From NCBI RefSeq assembly GCF_001544915.2, contig NZ_FCOE02000015.1, positions 106,864-170,863 of the forward strand: a stretch of 64,000 nucleotides of DNA, given 5' to 3'. Position numbers and translations under genes: made by a program. The notes below the pieces were generated by a model, which ran no database searches, was not told the DNA's origin, and was given only the letters and a program-made list of their open reading frames with translations. This stretch comes from Caballeronia pedi. GTDB lineage: Bacteria; Pseudomonadota; Gammaproteobacteria; Burkholderiales; Burkholderiaceae. Positions 9,601-20,657 of this stretch are shown piece after piece (position 1 is the first letter of the stretch; every line of letters starts with the position of its first letter).

Positions 9601-10071
9601 CTGCCCAACAGCGAGGAATATCTGCACTCCGAGAAGTACGAACTCAAGGCGTGGGACTGGAACCGGCCCGGCAACATCGTGACCGAGATCACCGCGCTCA
9701 ACCGCATCCGCCGCGCGAATCCCGCGTTGCAGACGCATCTCGGCGTGAACTTCCTGCCCGCGCATAACGATCACATCCTGTTCTTCGAGAAGGCGAACGC
9801 ATCGCGCGACAACGTCGTGCTGGTCGCGATCAATCTCGATCCGTTCAACGAGCAGGGCGCGGATATCGACCTGCCGTGGCAGACGCTCGAACGCTGGGGC
9901 GTGCATGACTGGGACGCGGTCGCGGTCGAAGATCAGGTGACGGGCGAACAATTCGAATGGCGTGGACGGCGTCAGCACGTGCGGCTCAATCCGCATTCGC
10001 TGCCGTTCGCGATATGGCGCATTTCGCCGACATGGGGCTTGCCGAAGCCCCAGCCGAACGAGGAAGCATGA
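6667..10071 (+). CDS. glgE: Alpha-1,4-glucan:maltose-1-phosphate maltosyltransferase with extra N-terminal GH13-like domain
   Basis: GlgE transfers maltosyl units from maltose-1-phosphate to alpha-glucan chains. Residues about 470-600 form the family's N-terminal domain (DUF3416). A GH13_3 barrel follows, with nucleophile Asp850 in FRVDNPHTKPFPFWEW and acid/base Glu879 in FLAEAFTRPRVM. The first 450 residues are an additional amylase-like domain that keeps a nucleophile-type Asp174 (GGFRFDS). It has Trp203 (LAWTVGAT) where relatives have the catalytic Glu (LAETLG), so this domain is probably not catalytic. At 1134 residues it is far longer than the roughly 670-residue actinobacterial enzyme. 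The ATG at 6667 with GAAAAGA before it is preferred; an in-frame GTG at 6601 would add 22 residues. The next gene makes its substrate. Confidence 0.93.
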   Translation: MENHQAHHAYAPRIYFIDPLLVGPLANWPAQFEHAAALGFDHVLIGSPFVPGSNGHREAVADHHRLHPVFESDASAADGLRQLADAAKKHELTLLVDIVIDRVSAEGGLYQDNKHWFQPFESADARLDPRKPPRQRDVAWANFADGESAHHLTEWWARELNVLAAAGVGGFRFDSPYAVPAHVWRKLGAAVREKHPDTRWLAWTVGATRHDLHGLVDAAFDAVFASTRWWDFKSAWLFDEHGALTRIASPITFPEDPFGARLISDLSDTSDTALVERAYTRALDTAAALGTGIMVPMGFEYGVGLPMSPQYGVAAEYQRAKNEKRIDLTARVRRANELQRNVGTLSSVGELRALTGAGTPYAALIRADGGDLRHSEGAVLAIINPDLVAPVHVDTLHLLESVPGNYTRFALIDDAMGKAERLAPFTLKAGEVRLFRAEAEPFVLLAQPQVKRGAKTADKKSVTEAIAAPRVSIESVTPCVDHGRFPAKRIVGEALEIQAAIFAEGHDKIAASVQWRAADETDWHEAPMTAVQPAGLDLWSTRIPLERVGRHEFVVMAWRDDYASLVDHMQKKLKAGQTVELEVEEAKHLFALILAEVKTADDADSDSAPLDAIVKEFTKANDARKLELVLAPATAKAVAAARHRPFLSRDPVVYRVDAERAAARFASWYEIFPRSMSDDVNRHGTFIDVIGKMPRIREMGFDVLYFPPIHPIGIANRKGKNNTLTAEPGDVGSPYAIGGKEGGHNALHPELGNLDDFKRMLEAAHEHGLEIALDFAVQCSPDHPWLKEHPTWFAWRPDGTLRYAENPPKKYQDIVNPDFYAQDAKPELWIALRDVFLHWVAAGVRIFRVDNPHTKPFPFWEWVIGDVRARHPDVIFLAEAFTRPRVMNRLAKLGFSQSYTYFTWRESKRDFIEYMHDLTQTDAKDYFRPNFFVNTPDINPRFLQSSGRPGFVIRAALAATLSGLWGVYSGFELCESAALPNSEEYLHSEKYELKAWDWNRPGNIVTEITALNRIRRANPALQTHLGVNFLPAHNDHILFFEKANASRDNVVLVAINLDPFNEQGADIDLPWQTLERWGVHDWDAVAVEDQVTGEQFEWRGRRQHVRLNPHSLPFAIWRISPTWGLPKPQPNEEA

Positions 10072-10143
10072 ATCACCGGCGGCGAACGAGAGCACACCAA
10101 TAACAAGGGCGGCAGCTAGCCCGCACGAACATTGGAGCGAAAC

Positions 10144-13100
10144 GTGGATACAAGGGTGAAGCGCAACAAGAAGGCGTCGAGTCTCAGTGATGATCCGCTC
10201 TGGTACAAGGACGCGATCATCTATCAGGTTCACATCAAGTCATTCTTCGATGCGAACAACGACGGCATCGGCGATTTCCCCGGCCTGCTGGCGAAGCTCG
10301 ACTACATCGCGGAGCTGGGCGTCGATACGATCTGGCTGCTGCCGTTCTATCCGTCGCCGCGCCGCGACGACGGTTACGACATCGCCGACTACCGCAACGT
10401 GCATCCGGACTACGGCACCATCGCGGACGTCAAACGCTTCATACAGGAAGCGCACGCGCGCGGCATCCGCGTGATCACCGAGCTCGTCATCAATCACACG
10501 TCGGATCAGCATCCGTGGTTTCAGCGCGCGCGGCATGCGAAGCCGGGCTCGAATCATCGCAACTATTACGTGTGGTCCGATACGGACAAGAAGTATGAAG
10601 AGACGCGCATCATCTTCATCGACACGGAGCCGTCCAACTGGACCCACGATCCGGTCGCGGGCCAGTATTACTGGCATCGCTTCTACGCGCACCAGCCGGA
10701 TCTGAATTTCGACAATCCCGCGGTCCTCAAGGAAGTGCTTTCGGTGATGCGCTTCTGGCTCGACATGGGCATCGACGGGCTGCGGCTGGATGCGGTGCCT
10801 TACCTCGTCGAGCGCGAAGGCACCAACAACGAGAATCTGCCGGAAACGCATGACATTCTGAAGAAGATTCGCGCGACCATCGACGCGGAGTATCCGAACC
10901 GCATGCTGCTCGCGGAAGCGAATCAGTGGCCGGAAGACGTGAAGGAATACTTCGGCGATGAAGACGAATGCCACATGGCGTTCCACTTCCCGCTGATGCC
11001 GCGCATCTATATGTCGATCGCGAGCGAGGACCGCTTTCCGATCACCGACATCATGCGGCAGACGCCCGATCTCGGCACGACCAATCAATGGGCGATCTTC
11101 CTGCGCAACCACGACGAGCTCACGCTCGAAATGGTCACGGACTCCGAGCGCGACTATCTGTGGAACACCTACGCGAGCGATCGCCGCGCGCGTCTGAATC
11201 TCGGCATCCGGCGGCGTCTCGCGCCGCTCATGGAGCGCGACAGACGACGCATCGAACTGATCAATTCGCTGCTGCTGTCGATGCCGGGCACGCCCGTGAT
11301 CTATTACGGCGATGAACTCGGCATGGGCGACAACATCCACCTCGGCGATCGCGACGGCGTGCGCACGCCGATGCAGTGGTCGTCCGACCGCAACGGCGGC
11401 TTCTCGCGCGCCGATCCGGAACAGCTCGTGTTGCCGCCCGTGATGGGCTCGCTCTACGGTTATGACGCGGTGAACGTCGAATCGCAGAGCCGCGATCCGC
11501 ATTCGCTGCTGAACTGGACGCGCAAGATGCTCGCGGTGCGTCGCTCGAAGCATGCGTTCGGACGCGGCACGATCCGCTTCCTGCGGCCCGCGAACCGCAA
11601 GATCCTCGCGTATCTGCGCGAGCTCGAAGGCGAACCGCCGATTCTGTGCGTCGCGAATCTTTCGCGCGCGCCGCAAGCGGTGGAACTCGACCTGTCGGAG
11701 TTCGATGGCTCGGTGCCGCTCGAAATGACCGCCGATTCGCCGTTCCCGGCCATCGGCAAGCTCACGTATCTGCTGACTTTCCCGCCCTACGGCTTCCTGT
11801 GGTTCCAGCTTTGCCCCGGCAACATGCGGCCGGCGTGGGCACAGGCGCCGTCCGAGCAGTTGCCCGAATTCGTCACGATGGTGATCCGCGCGGGACAGAC
11901 CGGCCCGACGCCGGAAAACGTGCGCCTGCTCGAATCGGAAGTGCTGCCGAATTACCTGAGCAAGCGCCGCTGGTTCGCGTCGAAGGACAAGAAACTGCAT
12001 GCGGTGCGTCTCGCCGCGCTGACGACGATCGAAAACGCCGGCTTCGCGTTCACCGAAATCGAAGCCGATGTCGGCGATCATTGCGAACGCTATGTGCTGC
12101 CGCTGTCCATCGCGTGGGGCACGGAAACCACCTCGCCGCTCTATATGCAACTCGCGCTCGCGCGCGTGCGGCGCAACCGCAACATCGGGCATCTCACCGA
12201 TGCGTTCTCGGTGCCGCAATTCACCTACGGCGTGCTGCGCAAGCTGAAGGAGCGCGCGGTCGTGCCGACCGTGCAGAAGAGCGAGATCCGCTTCATTCCG
12301 ACCGAGCGTCTGAACGAGCTCAATTACTATCCCGCTGATCCGCCCGAAATTCGCTGGCTCGCGGCCGAGCAGAGCAACAGCTCGCTCGTGGTCGGCGACA
12401 AGGTCGTGCTGAAGCTGGTGCGGCGCGTGGTCGGCGGCATTCATCCGGAAGCGGAGATGAGCCGCTATCTGACGAAGCTCGGCTATGCGAACACGGGTCC
12501 CTTGTACGGCGAAGTCGTGCGTGTCGATCCGCAGGGCGTGCCGCATACGCTCATCATCCTGCAGGGCTATATCGACAATCAGGGCGATGCGTGGAACTAC
12601 GCGCTCGACTATCTGCGCCGCACGGTCGATGAACTCGCCGTCGCGGTGGAATCGGAAGAACATACGCAGGAACGCGATGCGCAGGCCGAAGGCTTCGCGG
12701 GCTATGGCACGATTGCGGGCGTGATCGGCAAGCGGCTGGGCGAACTGCATGTCGCGCTCGCCACGCCCACGGACGATGAAGCCTTCGCGCCGCAGCGCGC
12801 GAGCGCCGAAGACGCGCAAGAATGGATCGACGGCACGCTGAAGCTGCTCGACTCAGCGCTCGATATCCTCGCGCAGAAGCTCGGCGAGTTCAACGAGCAC
12901 GACCGTTTCCTTGCGCAGAGCCTGCTCGATCGACGCGACCTTCTGGTCGACGCCGTGAAGCAGCTCGTCACGCCCGGCGCCGATGCGCTGTGCATCCGCA
13001 TCCACGGCGATTTCCATCTGGGCCAGGTGCTGATGGCCCAGGGCGATGCCTATCTGATCGACTTCGAAGGCGAGCCCGCGCGCGCGCTCGAAGAGCGCCG

Positions 13101-13516
13101 CAGAAAGACGAGCCCGCTGCGCGACGTCGCGGGTCTCCTGCGATCGCTGTCGTATGCGAGCGCGGCGGCGCAATCGACGACTGAAAACGCGCCCGCGCAG
13201 ACCGCCGATCGCAAGCGCGCGCTGTTCGAGCGGATGCGCGCGTTCGCCGAGGAGAGCTTCTTGCGTGAGTACATGGCGGCGATTGCATCGTCGCCTGAAA
13301 CGATCGCGGCCGACGACGTGTTTCAACCGTTGCTCGATCTCTTCCTGATCGAGAAGGCCGCTTACGAAATCCGCTACGAAGCAGCGAACCGGCCGACCTG
13401 GATCGGCCTTCCGTTGCGGGGTCTCGCGTCGCTCGCGAGCCGTTTGCTGGGAGACACGGGCGAGCCGCCCGCTCCGGGCACGCGACCCGTGTTCGGAGCA
13501 ACCAAGGACAATCCGG

Positions 13517-13542
<26 letters not shown>
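10144..13542 (+). CDS. treS: Trehalose synthase fused to maltokinase
   Basis: This is a bifunctional cytosolic enzyme. The N-terminal half (about 15-570) is a GH13_16 trehalose synthase interconverting trehalose and maltose, with nucleophile Asp216 (GLRLDAVPYLVERE) and acid/base Glu258 (LLAEANQWPEDV). The C-terminal half (about 600-1110) is a maltokinase (Pep2/Mak) that phosphorylates maltose to maltose-1-phosphate; its kinase-like catalytic loop HGDFHLGQV begins at His954 and the metal site IDFEG holds Asp973. The product feeds GlgE, encoded just upstream. The GTG at 10144 follows GGAG at 10134-10137 and is preferred to the TTG at 10132. The gene overlaps glgB by 26 bases. The fusion is known in proteobacteria. 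Confidence 0.95.
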
Positions 13543-15754
<2,212 letters not shown>

Positions 15755-16464
15755 GGTTTGGATTTGGGTTTGGGTTTGCTTTTCGCCGGATCCCGTGGTC
15801 GTGTCGGTCTATTAGCGTTGCCCCTGTGCGGGGCGGCACCTACTTTCTTTGCTGCTGCAAAGAAAGTAGGCAAAGAAAGCAGCTTTTCCCATCCGGAACA
15901 CTTCATGCCGGCCGCGGCACAGGCGATCGGTCTTGGCACAGCAGTAGCAAGTGCCCTCATAGGCCGCTTCGGGCGTGGACCGCGCACGGTCTGACAAGCG
16001 AGGACGTTTAGGGCGCTGGTTCAGCACGAAAGAGTTCCGGCACAGCGCTACGCGCTGCCGTAGGGTACGCAAGGGAAACCGACGAGGAAGAGCAACGCAG
16101 AAGCACACGCATCCCCGATGGACCCATCGGCCGCGAAGCGGGCCGGAGCTATTTGGTGCTGAACCAGTTTGTTTTGCGGTGCGATGTGGCTGAGCGTGCG
16201 CGGTCCAAGCCCGAGGCGGCCTATGAGGGCACTCGCTACTGCTGTGCCCTAGCCGTTCGCCTGTGCCGCGGCCGGTGTGAAGCGTTCAGGATGGGGAAAG
16301 CTGCTTTCTTTGGTTACTTTCTTTGCAGCAGCAAAGAAAGTGACTGCCGCCCCGCACAGGGGCAACGCTAATAGACCGACACGAAAACGGGATCCGGCGA
16401 ACTAACCCATCAACACGAATACGGGATTCGGCAACAAAAAGACCCAACCTAAAGGAAAGCCCAC
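15755..16464. other. Gene-free region glgB-glgX, mostly an inverted pair of interspersed repeats
   Basis: Several short frames occur on both strands, but they are translations of the repeat arms and show no start or ribosome-site support. The repeat itself is listed separately. The right edge (16438-16464) contains the AAAGGAA ribosome site of glgX. Because the region interrupts the glg run, glgX probably has its own promoter or depends on read-through across a very large hairpin. Confidence 0.7.
15782..16402. repeat. Inverted pair of roughly 260-bp interspersed repeats (about 620-bp imperfect palindrome)
   Basis: The left arm (15782-16041) and right arm (16142-16402) are imperfect reverse complements around a 100-base centre. 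Matching blocks include TCGCCGGATCCCGT, GTGTCGGTCTATTAGCG, TTGCCCCTGTGCGGGGCGGCA, GGACCGCGCACG and CTGGTTCAGCAC. Each arm has its own hairpin built on ACTTTCTTTGC/GCAAAGAAAGT. A 24-base partial copy of the right end recurs at 16412-16435. From memory, this type of repeat with the AAAGAAAGTA core is common between Burkholderia and Paraburkholderia genes and is often mis-annotated as small proteins. No transposase is present. Confidence 0.8.
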
Positions 16465-18690
16465 ATGGCAAATGCACTCCCCGAAAGGTTACTCCCGGGC
16501 GCCTCCTACCCGCTCGGAGCCAACTGGGACGGACTGGGCGTCAACTTCGCGGTGTTCTCGTCGAATGCCCACCGCATCGAGGTATGTCTCTTCGACAGCA
16601 CCGGCCGCAAGGAACTGATGCGCTTCGACCTCCCCGAGTGCACCGATGAAATCTGGCACGGCTATCTCCCCGGCGCGCATCCGGGAACGGTCTACGGTTT
16701 CCGCGCCCACGGCCCGTATCAGCCGCAGCAAGGGCATCGTTTCAATCCGCACAAACTGCTGCTCGATCCCTACGCAAAGAAGCTAGTCGGGCCCTGGCGC
16801 TGGTCCGACGCACTCTTCGGCTATCGCGTGCATTCGAACCGGCTCGACATGTCGATGGACCGCCGCGACTCCGCACCCGCGATGCCCAAATGCATCGTCA
16901 CCGACGACGCCTTCGACTGGTCGCGCGACGTGCGCCCCGACACGCCCTGGGGCGAAACCATCATTTACGAAACGCACGTACGCGGCACATCGATGATGCG
17001 TAACGACATCCGCCAGCACGAACGCGGCACGTTCGCGGCGCTGTCGTCGCCGTGGTTCATCGAGCACTTGCAGAAACTCGGCATCACCGCCGTCGAGTTC
17101 CTGCCGGTTCACGCGTTTCTGAACGACCGCTTTCTCGTCGAGCGCAGCCTCAGGAACTACTGGGGCTACAACACGGCGGCGTTCTTCGCGCCCGAACCTT
17201 CGTATCTGTCGACCCATCGGCTCAACGAAATGCGTATCGCCGTGCGCCAGTTGCACGCCGCGGGCATCGAAGTGTTTCTCGATGTCGTCTACAACCACAC
17301 GTGCGAAGGCAACGAACTCGGACCGACGGTCTCGTGGCGCGGCCTCGACAACGCCAGCTATTACCGCCTGATTCCCGGCGATGAGCGCCACTACATCAAC
17401 GAGACCGGCTGCGGCAATACCGTGAACCTGTCGCATCCGCGCGTGCTGCAGATGGTGATGGATTCGCTGCGTTACTGGAGCACCGCGTTCAATATCGACG
17501 GCTTTCGTTTCGATCTCGGCGTCACGCTCGGCCGCGAAGGCCACGGCTTCGATCCGGGCTCGGGCTTCTTCGATGCCATCCGTCAGGACCCGATCCTGTC
17601 CACGCGCAAGCTCATCTCGGAGCCGTGGGACATCGGGCCGGACGGCTATCAGGTGGGCAATCATCCGCCGGGCTTCGCCGAATGGAACGACAAGTATCGC
17701 GATGGCGTGCGACGTTTCTGGCGCGGCGATGCGGGCATGCGTCCCGATCTCGCCGCGCGCCTCACCGGCTCCGCGGAACTGTTCAACCGCCGCTTCAGGA
17801 AACCGTGGGCGTCGGTGAATTTCGTCGCGTCGCATGATGGCTTCACGCTCGCCGATGTCACCGCGTATTCGCACAAGCACAACGAGGCAAACCAGGAAGG
17901 CAACAACGACGGCCACAACGAAAATTGCAGCGCGAACTGGGGCGTGGAAGGCCCGAGCGACGACCCCGCGATTCTCGCCATCCGCGCGCGCCTCGCCCGC
18001 TCGATGATCGCGACGACGCTGCTCTCGCTCGGCACGCCGATGCTGCTCGCCGGCGACGAATTCGGCCGCACGCAGCAAGGCAATAACAACGCCTACTGCC
18101 AGGACAACGAGATATCGTGGCTCGACTGGGACGCGGCGGCGAGTCCGCAGGGCGTCGAGATGACCGGGTTCGTCGCGCGCGTAATCGCACTGCGCAAAAG
18201 TTACCCCGTGCTGCGCGAAACGCGCTTTCTCTACGGCGACCGCGAAGTGTTGCCGGGACTCTACGATGTGAGCTGGTTCGATGAACGCGGCGAGGCGCTC
18301 GCGATCGAAGCATGGCAGGACGCCGAGCGGCGCGCGCTCACGCTGCGGCGCGCAGGCCCCGGTATCGACGGCGAAATCGATGTGCTGCTCATCATGTTCA
18401 ACGGATCGTCGCAAACGCTGGTATTCACGCCGCCCGCGCCGCACTTGGAATGGAACGTGCTCATCGATAGCGCGGAGCCCGACTCCGTGACGCGGCCGCT
18501 CGTCGGCAGCGATCTGGAGGTGGCCGCGCACAGCATTACCGTGCTGCTGGCCGAGCCGACCGGCGAGGCCGACTGGCAGGCGGTGTGGATGGCGGGCGCG
18601 CATCAGGGGCCACGACTTTTGACGGCTTTGCCGCCCGACCCCGGTACGATGCCTGCGCATCACGCGCCCGACAGCGATTCGCCGCATTGA
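16465..18690 (+). CDS. glgX: Glycogen debranching enzyme (isoamylase type)
   Basis: GlgX hydrolyses alpha-1,6 branches of glycogen and limit dextrins. The 741-residue protein has an N-terminal CBM48 domain (about 10-110) and a GH13_11 barrel with nucleophile Asp350 (GFRFDLGVTLGREGHGFD) and acid/base Glu386 (ISEPWDIGPDGYQVGN), plus the ASHDGFTLADVTAYSHKHNEAN loop. The length fits proteobacterial GlgX/TreX. The ATG at 16465 follows AAAGGAAA. Linear chains released here suit TreY and MalQ, encoded downstream. It is isolated from glgB by the repeat pair and from treZ by 68 bases. Confidence 0.95.
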   Translation: MANALPERLLPGASYPLGANWDGLGVNFAVFSSNAHRIEVCLFDSTGRKELMRFDLPECTDEIWHGYLPGAHPGTVYGFRAHGPYQPQQGHRFNPHKLLLDPYAKKLVGPWRWSDALFGYRVHSNRLDMSMDRRDSAPAMPKCIVTDDAFDWSRDVRPDTPWGETIIYETHVRGTSMMRNDIRQHERGTFAALSSPWFIEHLQKLGITAVEFLPVHAFLNDRFLVERSLRNYWGYNTAAFFAPEPSYLSTHRLNEMRIAVRQLHAAGIEVFLDVVYNHTCEGNELGPTVSWRGLDNASYYRLIPGDERHYINETGCGNTVNLSHPRVLQMVMDSLRYWSTAFNIDGFRFDLGVTLGREGHGFDPGSGFFDAIRQDPILSTRKLISEPWDIGPDGYQVGNHPPGFAEWNDKYRDGVRRFWRGDAGMRPDLAARLTGSAELFNRRFRKPWASVNFVASHDGFTLADVTAYSHKHNEANQEGNNDGHNENCSANWGVEGPSDDPAILAIRARLARSMIATTLLSLGTPMLLAGDEFGRTQQGNNNAYCQDNEISWLDWDAAASPQGVEMTGFVARVIALRKSYPVLRETRFLYGDREVLPGLYDVSWFDERGEALAIEAWQDAERRALTLRRAGPGIDGEIDVLLIMFNGSSQTLVFTPPAPHLEWNVLIDSAEPDSVTRPLVGSDLEVAAHSITVLLAEPTGEADWQAVWMAGAHQGPRLLTALPPDPGTMPAHHAPDSDSPH

Positions 18691-18758
18691 CGCGCTAGTA
18701 GAACGCTTGACACGCCCGCGAGAAATTCGCCGAACAGCAGCAATACAGGCAGGAAATC

Positions 18759-20657
18759 ATGTCCGAACGTCCGATCGATCCGCACAAGCATCATCATGCG
18801 TATTGCCTTCCTTTCGGCGCTCATCTGACGGGCGCCGTGCGCGAAAATCCGCGTACGCGTTTTCGCTTCTGGGCGCCTTCGCGCGATGCCGTGCAGGTGG
18901 AGATTCAACGCGCGGGCGGCGCGCCCGAACTGGTCGACATGCAGGCAACCGGCGACGGCTGGTTCGAAGCCGAAGCCGATGGCGGCGCGGGCACGCTCTA
19001 CCGCTATCGGCTCGATAAGGATCTCGCGGTGCCCGATCCCGCTTCGCGCTTTCAGCCGCAGGACGTGCACGGCCCGAGCGAAGTGGTCGATCCGCGCGCG
19101 TATCGCTGGACCCACACGAACTGGCACGGCAGGCCGTGGGAAGAGACCGTGCTGTACGAACTGCACGTCGGCGCGATGGGCGGTTATGCGGGCGTCACCG
19201 CGCGTCTGCCGGAACTCGCGCAACTCGGCGTGACGGCCATCGAACTGATGCCGCTCAACGATTTCTCCGGCACGCGCAACTGGGGCTACGACGGCGTGCT
19301 GCCCTACGCGCCCGACTCGTCCTACGGCCGCCCCGAGGACTTGAAGAAGCTTGTCGACACGGCACACGGTCTCGGCCTGATGGTGTTTCTCGATGTCGTC
19401 TATAACCACTTCGGCCCGGACGGCAACTATCTGAACGCCTACGCGAAGACCTTTTTCCGCGAAGGCGTGCACACGCCGTGGGGCCCGGCGATCGACTTCG
19501 AGCGTCCGCAAGTGCGCGATCTCTTCTTCGACAATGCCCTGTATTGGCTCAACGAATATCGTTTCGATGGCCTGCGCCTCGATGCGGTGCACGCAATCGA
19601 CGACGACGAATGGCTGCGCGAATTCGCGCACCGCGTGCGCAGTTCCGTCGAAGCGAGCCGTCACGTGCATCTCGTGCTGGAGAACGAGCACAACACGGCG
19701 AATCTGCTCGACACGCATTTCGACGCCCAATGGAACGACGACGCGCACAACACGCTGCACGTCCTTCTCACCGGCGAAAGCGAGAGCTACTACGGCGCGT
19801 ATTGCGACAGGCCCATCGAGAAGCTCGCGCGCATCCTGAAGGAAGGCTTCGCGTATCAGGGCGATCCGTCGCCGATCCACGACGGCAAGCCGCGCGGCGA
19901 AACGAGCGCGCATCTGCCGCCCGCGCGTTTCGTGATGTTCCTGCAGAACCACGATCAGATCGGCAATCGCGCGATGGGCGAGCGTCTGCGCTCACTGACC
20001 GACGATGAATCGCTCTACGCCGCGACGGGTCTTCTGTTGCTGTCGCCGCAGATTCCGCTGCTGTTCATGGAAGAACAATACGGGTCGAAGCAACCGTTCC
20101 TGTTCTTCACCGACTATCACGATCAGCTCGCCGATGCCGTGCGCGAAGGCCGTCGCAAGGAATTCGCAAAGTTCTCCGCGTTCAGCGACGAAAAGCGCCG
20201 CGCGCAGATTCCCGATCCGAACGATAAACAGACCTTCGAGATGTCCTCGCCGAAGCCGTCCGACGAACAGGACGAAGCGGACCGCCTTGCATGGCTGCAC
20301 TTCTATCGCTCGGCGCTCACGGTGCGCGCGAAGCTCATCACGCCGCGTCTGAAGGGCGCGAAAGCGCTCGGCGCGGATGTTCTCGGCGACAAGGCGCTCG
20401 TCGCGCGCTGGAAGCTCGGCGACGGCGAGACGCTGACCGTCGCACTCAATCTCGGCGATGCGAGCATCACGCTTGAAGAGAGTCCCGCCGGCAAGATCAT
20501 CTTCGAGACGCCGGCGCGCGCGCAGGATCGCGCGCGTGACGGCGAACTCAGCGGACGCACGTTCCTCGCCTGGCTCACCGGCGACGTGAACGAATACGCA
20601 ATCGCGCACGACGCGCGCCGCTTCGAACCGGCATCGGCCGAAGGAAAAATCTCGTGA
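18759..20657 (+). CDS. treZ: Malto-oligosyltrehalose trehalohydrolase
   Basis: TreZ releases trehalose from the maltooligosyl-trehalose made by TreY. The 632 residues include an N-terminal E-set domain (RFRFWAPSRDAVQVEI region) and a GH13_10 barrel with Asp275 (GLRLDAVHAIDDDEWL), Glu308 (LVLENEHNTANLL) and the transition-state Asp in FLQNHDQIGNRA. The family length is 550-600; the extra residues lie mostly near 480-520, in a hydrophilic linker. The ATG at 18759 follows GCAGGAAATC. Its stop overlaps the malQ start (GTGA), giving a coupled treZ-malQ-treY operon. Confidence 0.95.
   Translation: MSERPIDPHKHHHAYCLPFGAHLTGAVRENPRTRFRFWAPSRDAVQVEIQRAGGAPELVDMQATGDGWFEAEADGGAGTLYRYRLDKDLAVPDPASRFQPQDVHGPSEVVDPRAYRWTHTNWHGRPWEETVLYELHVGAMGGYAGVTARLPELAQLGVTAIELMPLNDFSGTRNWGYDGVLPYAPDSSYGRPEDLKKLVDTAHGLGLMVFLDVVYNHFGPDGNYLNAYAKTFFREGVHTPWGPAIDFERPQVRDLFFDNALYWLNEYRFDGLRLDAVHAIDDDEWLREFAHRVRSSVEASRHVHLVLENEHNTANLLDTHFDAQWNDDAHNTLHVLLTGESESYYGAYCDRPIEKLARILKEGFAYQGDPSPIHDGKPRGETSAHLPPARFVMFLQNHDQIGNRAMGERLRSLTDDESLYAATGLLLLSPQIPLLFMEEQYGSKQPFLFFTDYHDQLADAVREGRRKEFAKFSAFSDEKRRAQIPDPNDKQTFEMSSPKPSDEQDEADRLAWLHFYRSALTVRAKLITPRLKGAKALGADVLGDKALVARWKLGDGETLTVALNLGDASITLEESPAGKIIFETPARAQDRARDGELSGRTFLAWLTGDVNEYAIAHDARRFEPASAEGKIS

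Noticed and set aside
10240..12819. 859-codon minus-strand frame opposite treS
   Set aside because: It mirrors the treS coding phase; the composition (His, Arg, Val, Ile runs) is typical of an antisense shadow in high-GC genes.
15812..16371. Several 60-98-codon frames in the glgB-glgX interval
   Set aside because: They are translations of the repeat arms and appear on both strands with the same motifs in reverse; none has ribosome-site support.
18708..18713. TTGACA before treZ as a sigma-70 -35 element
   Set aside because: No -10-like hexamer occurs 15-19 bases downstream.
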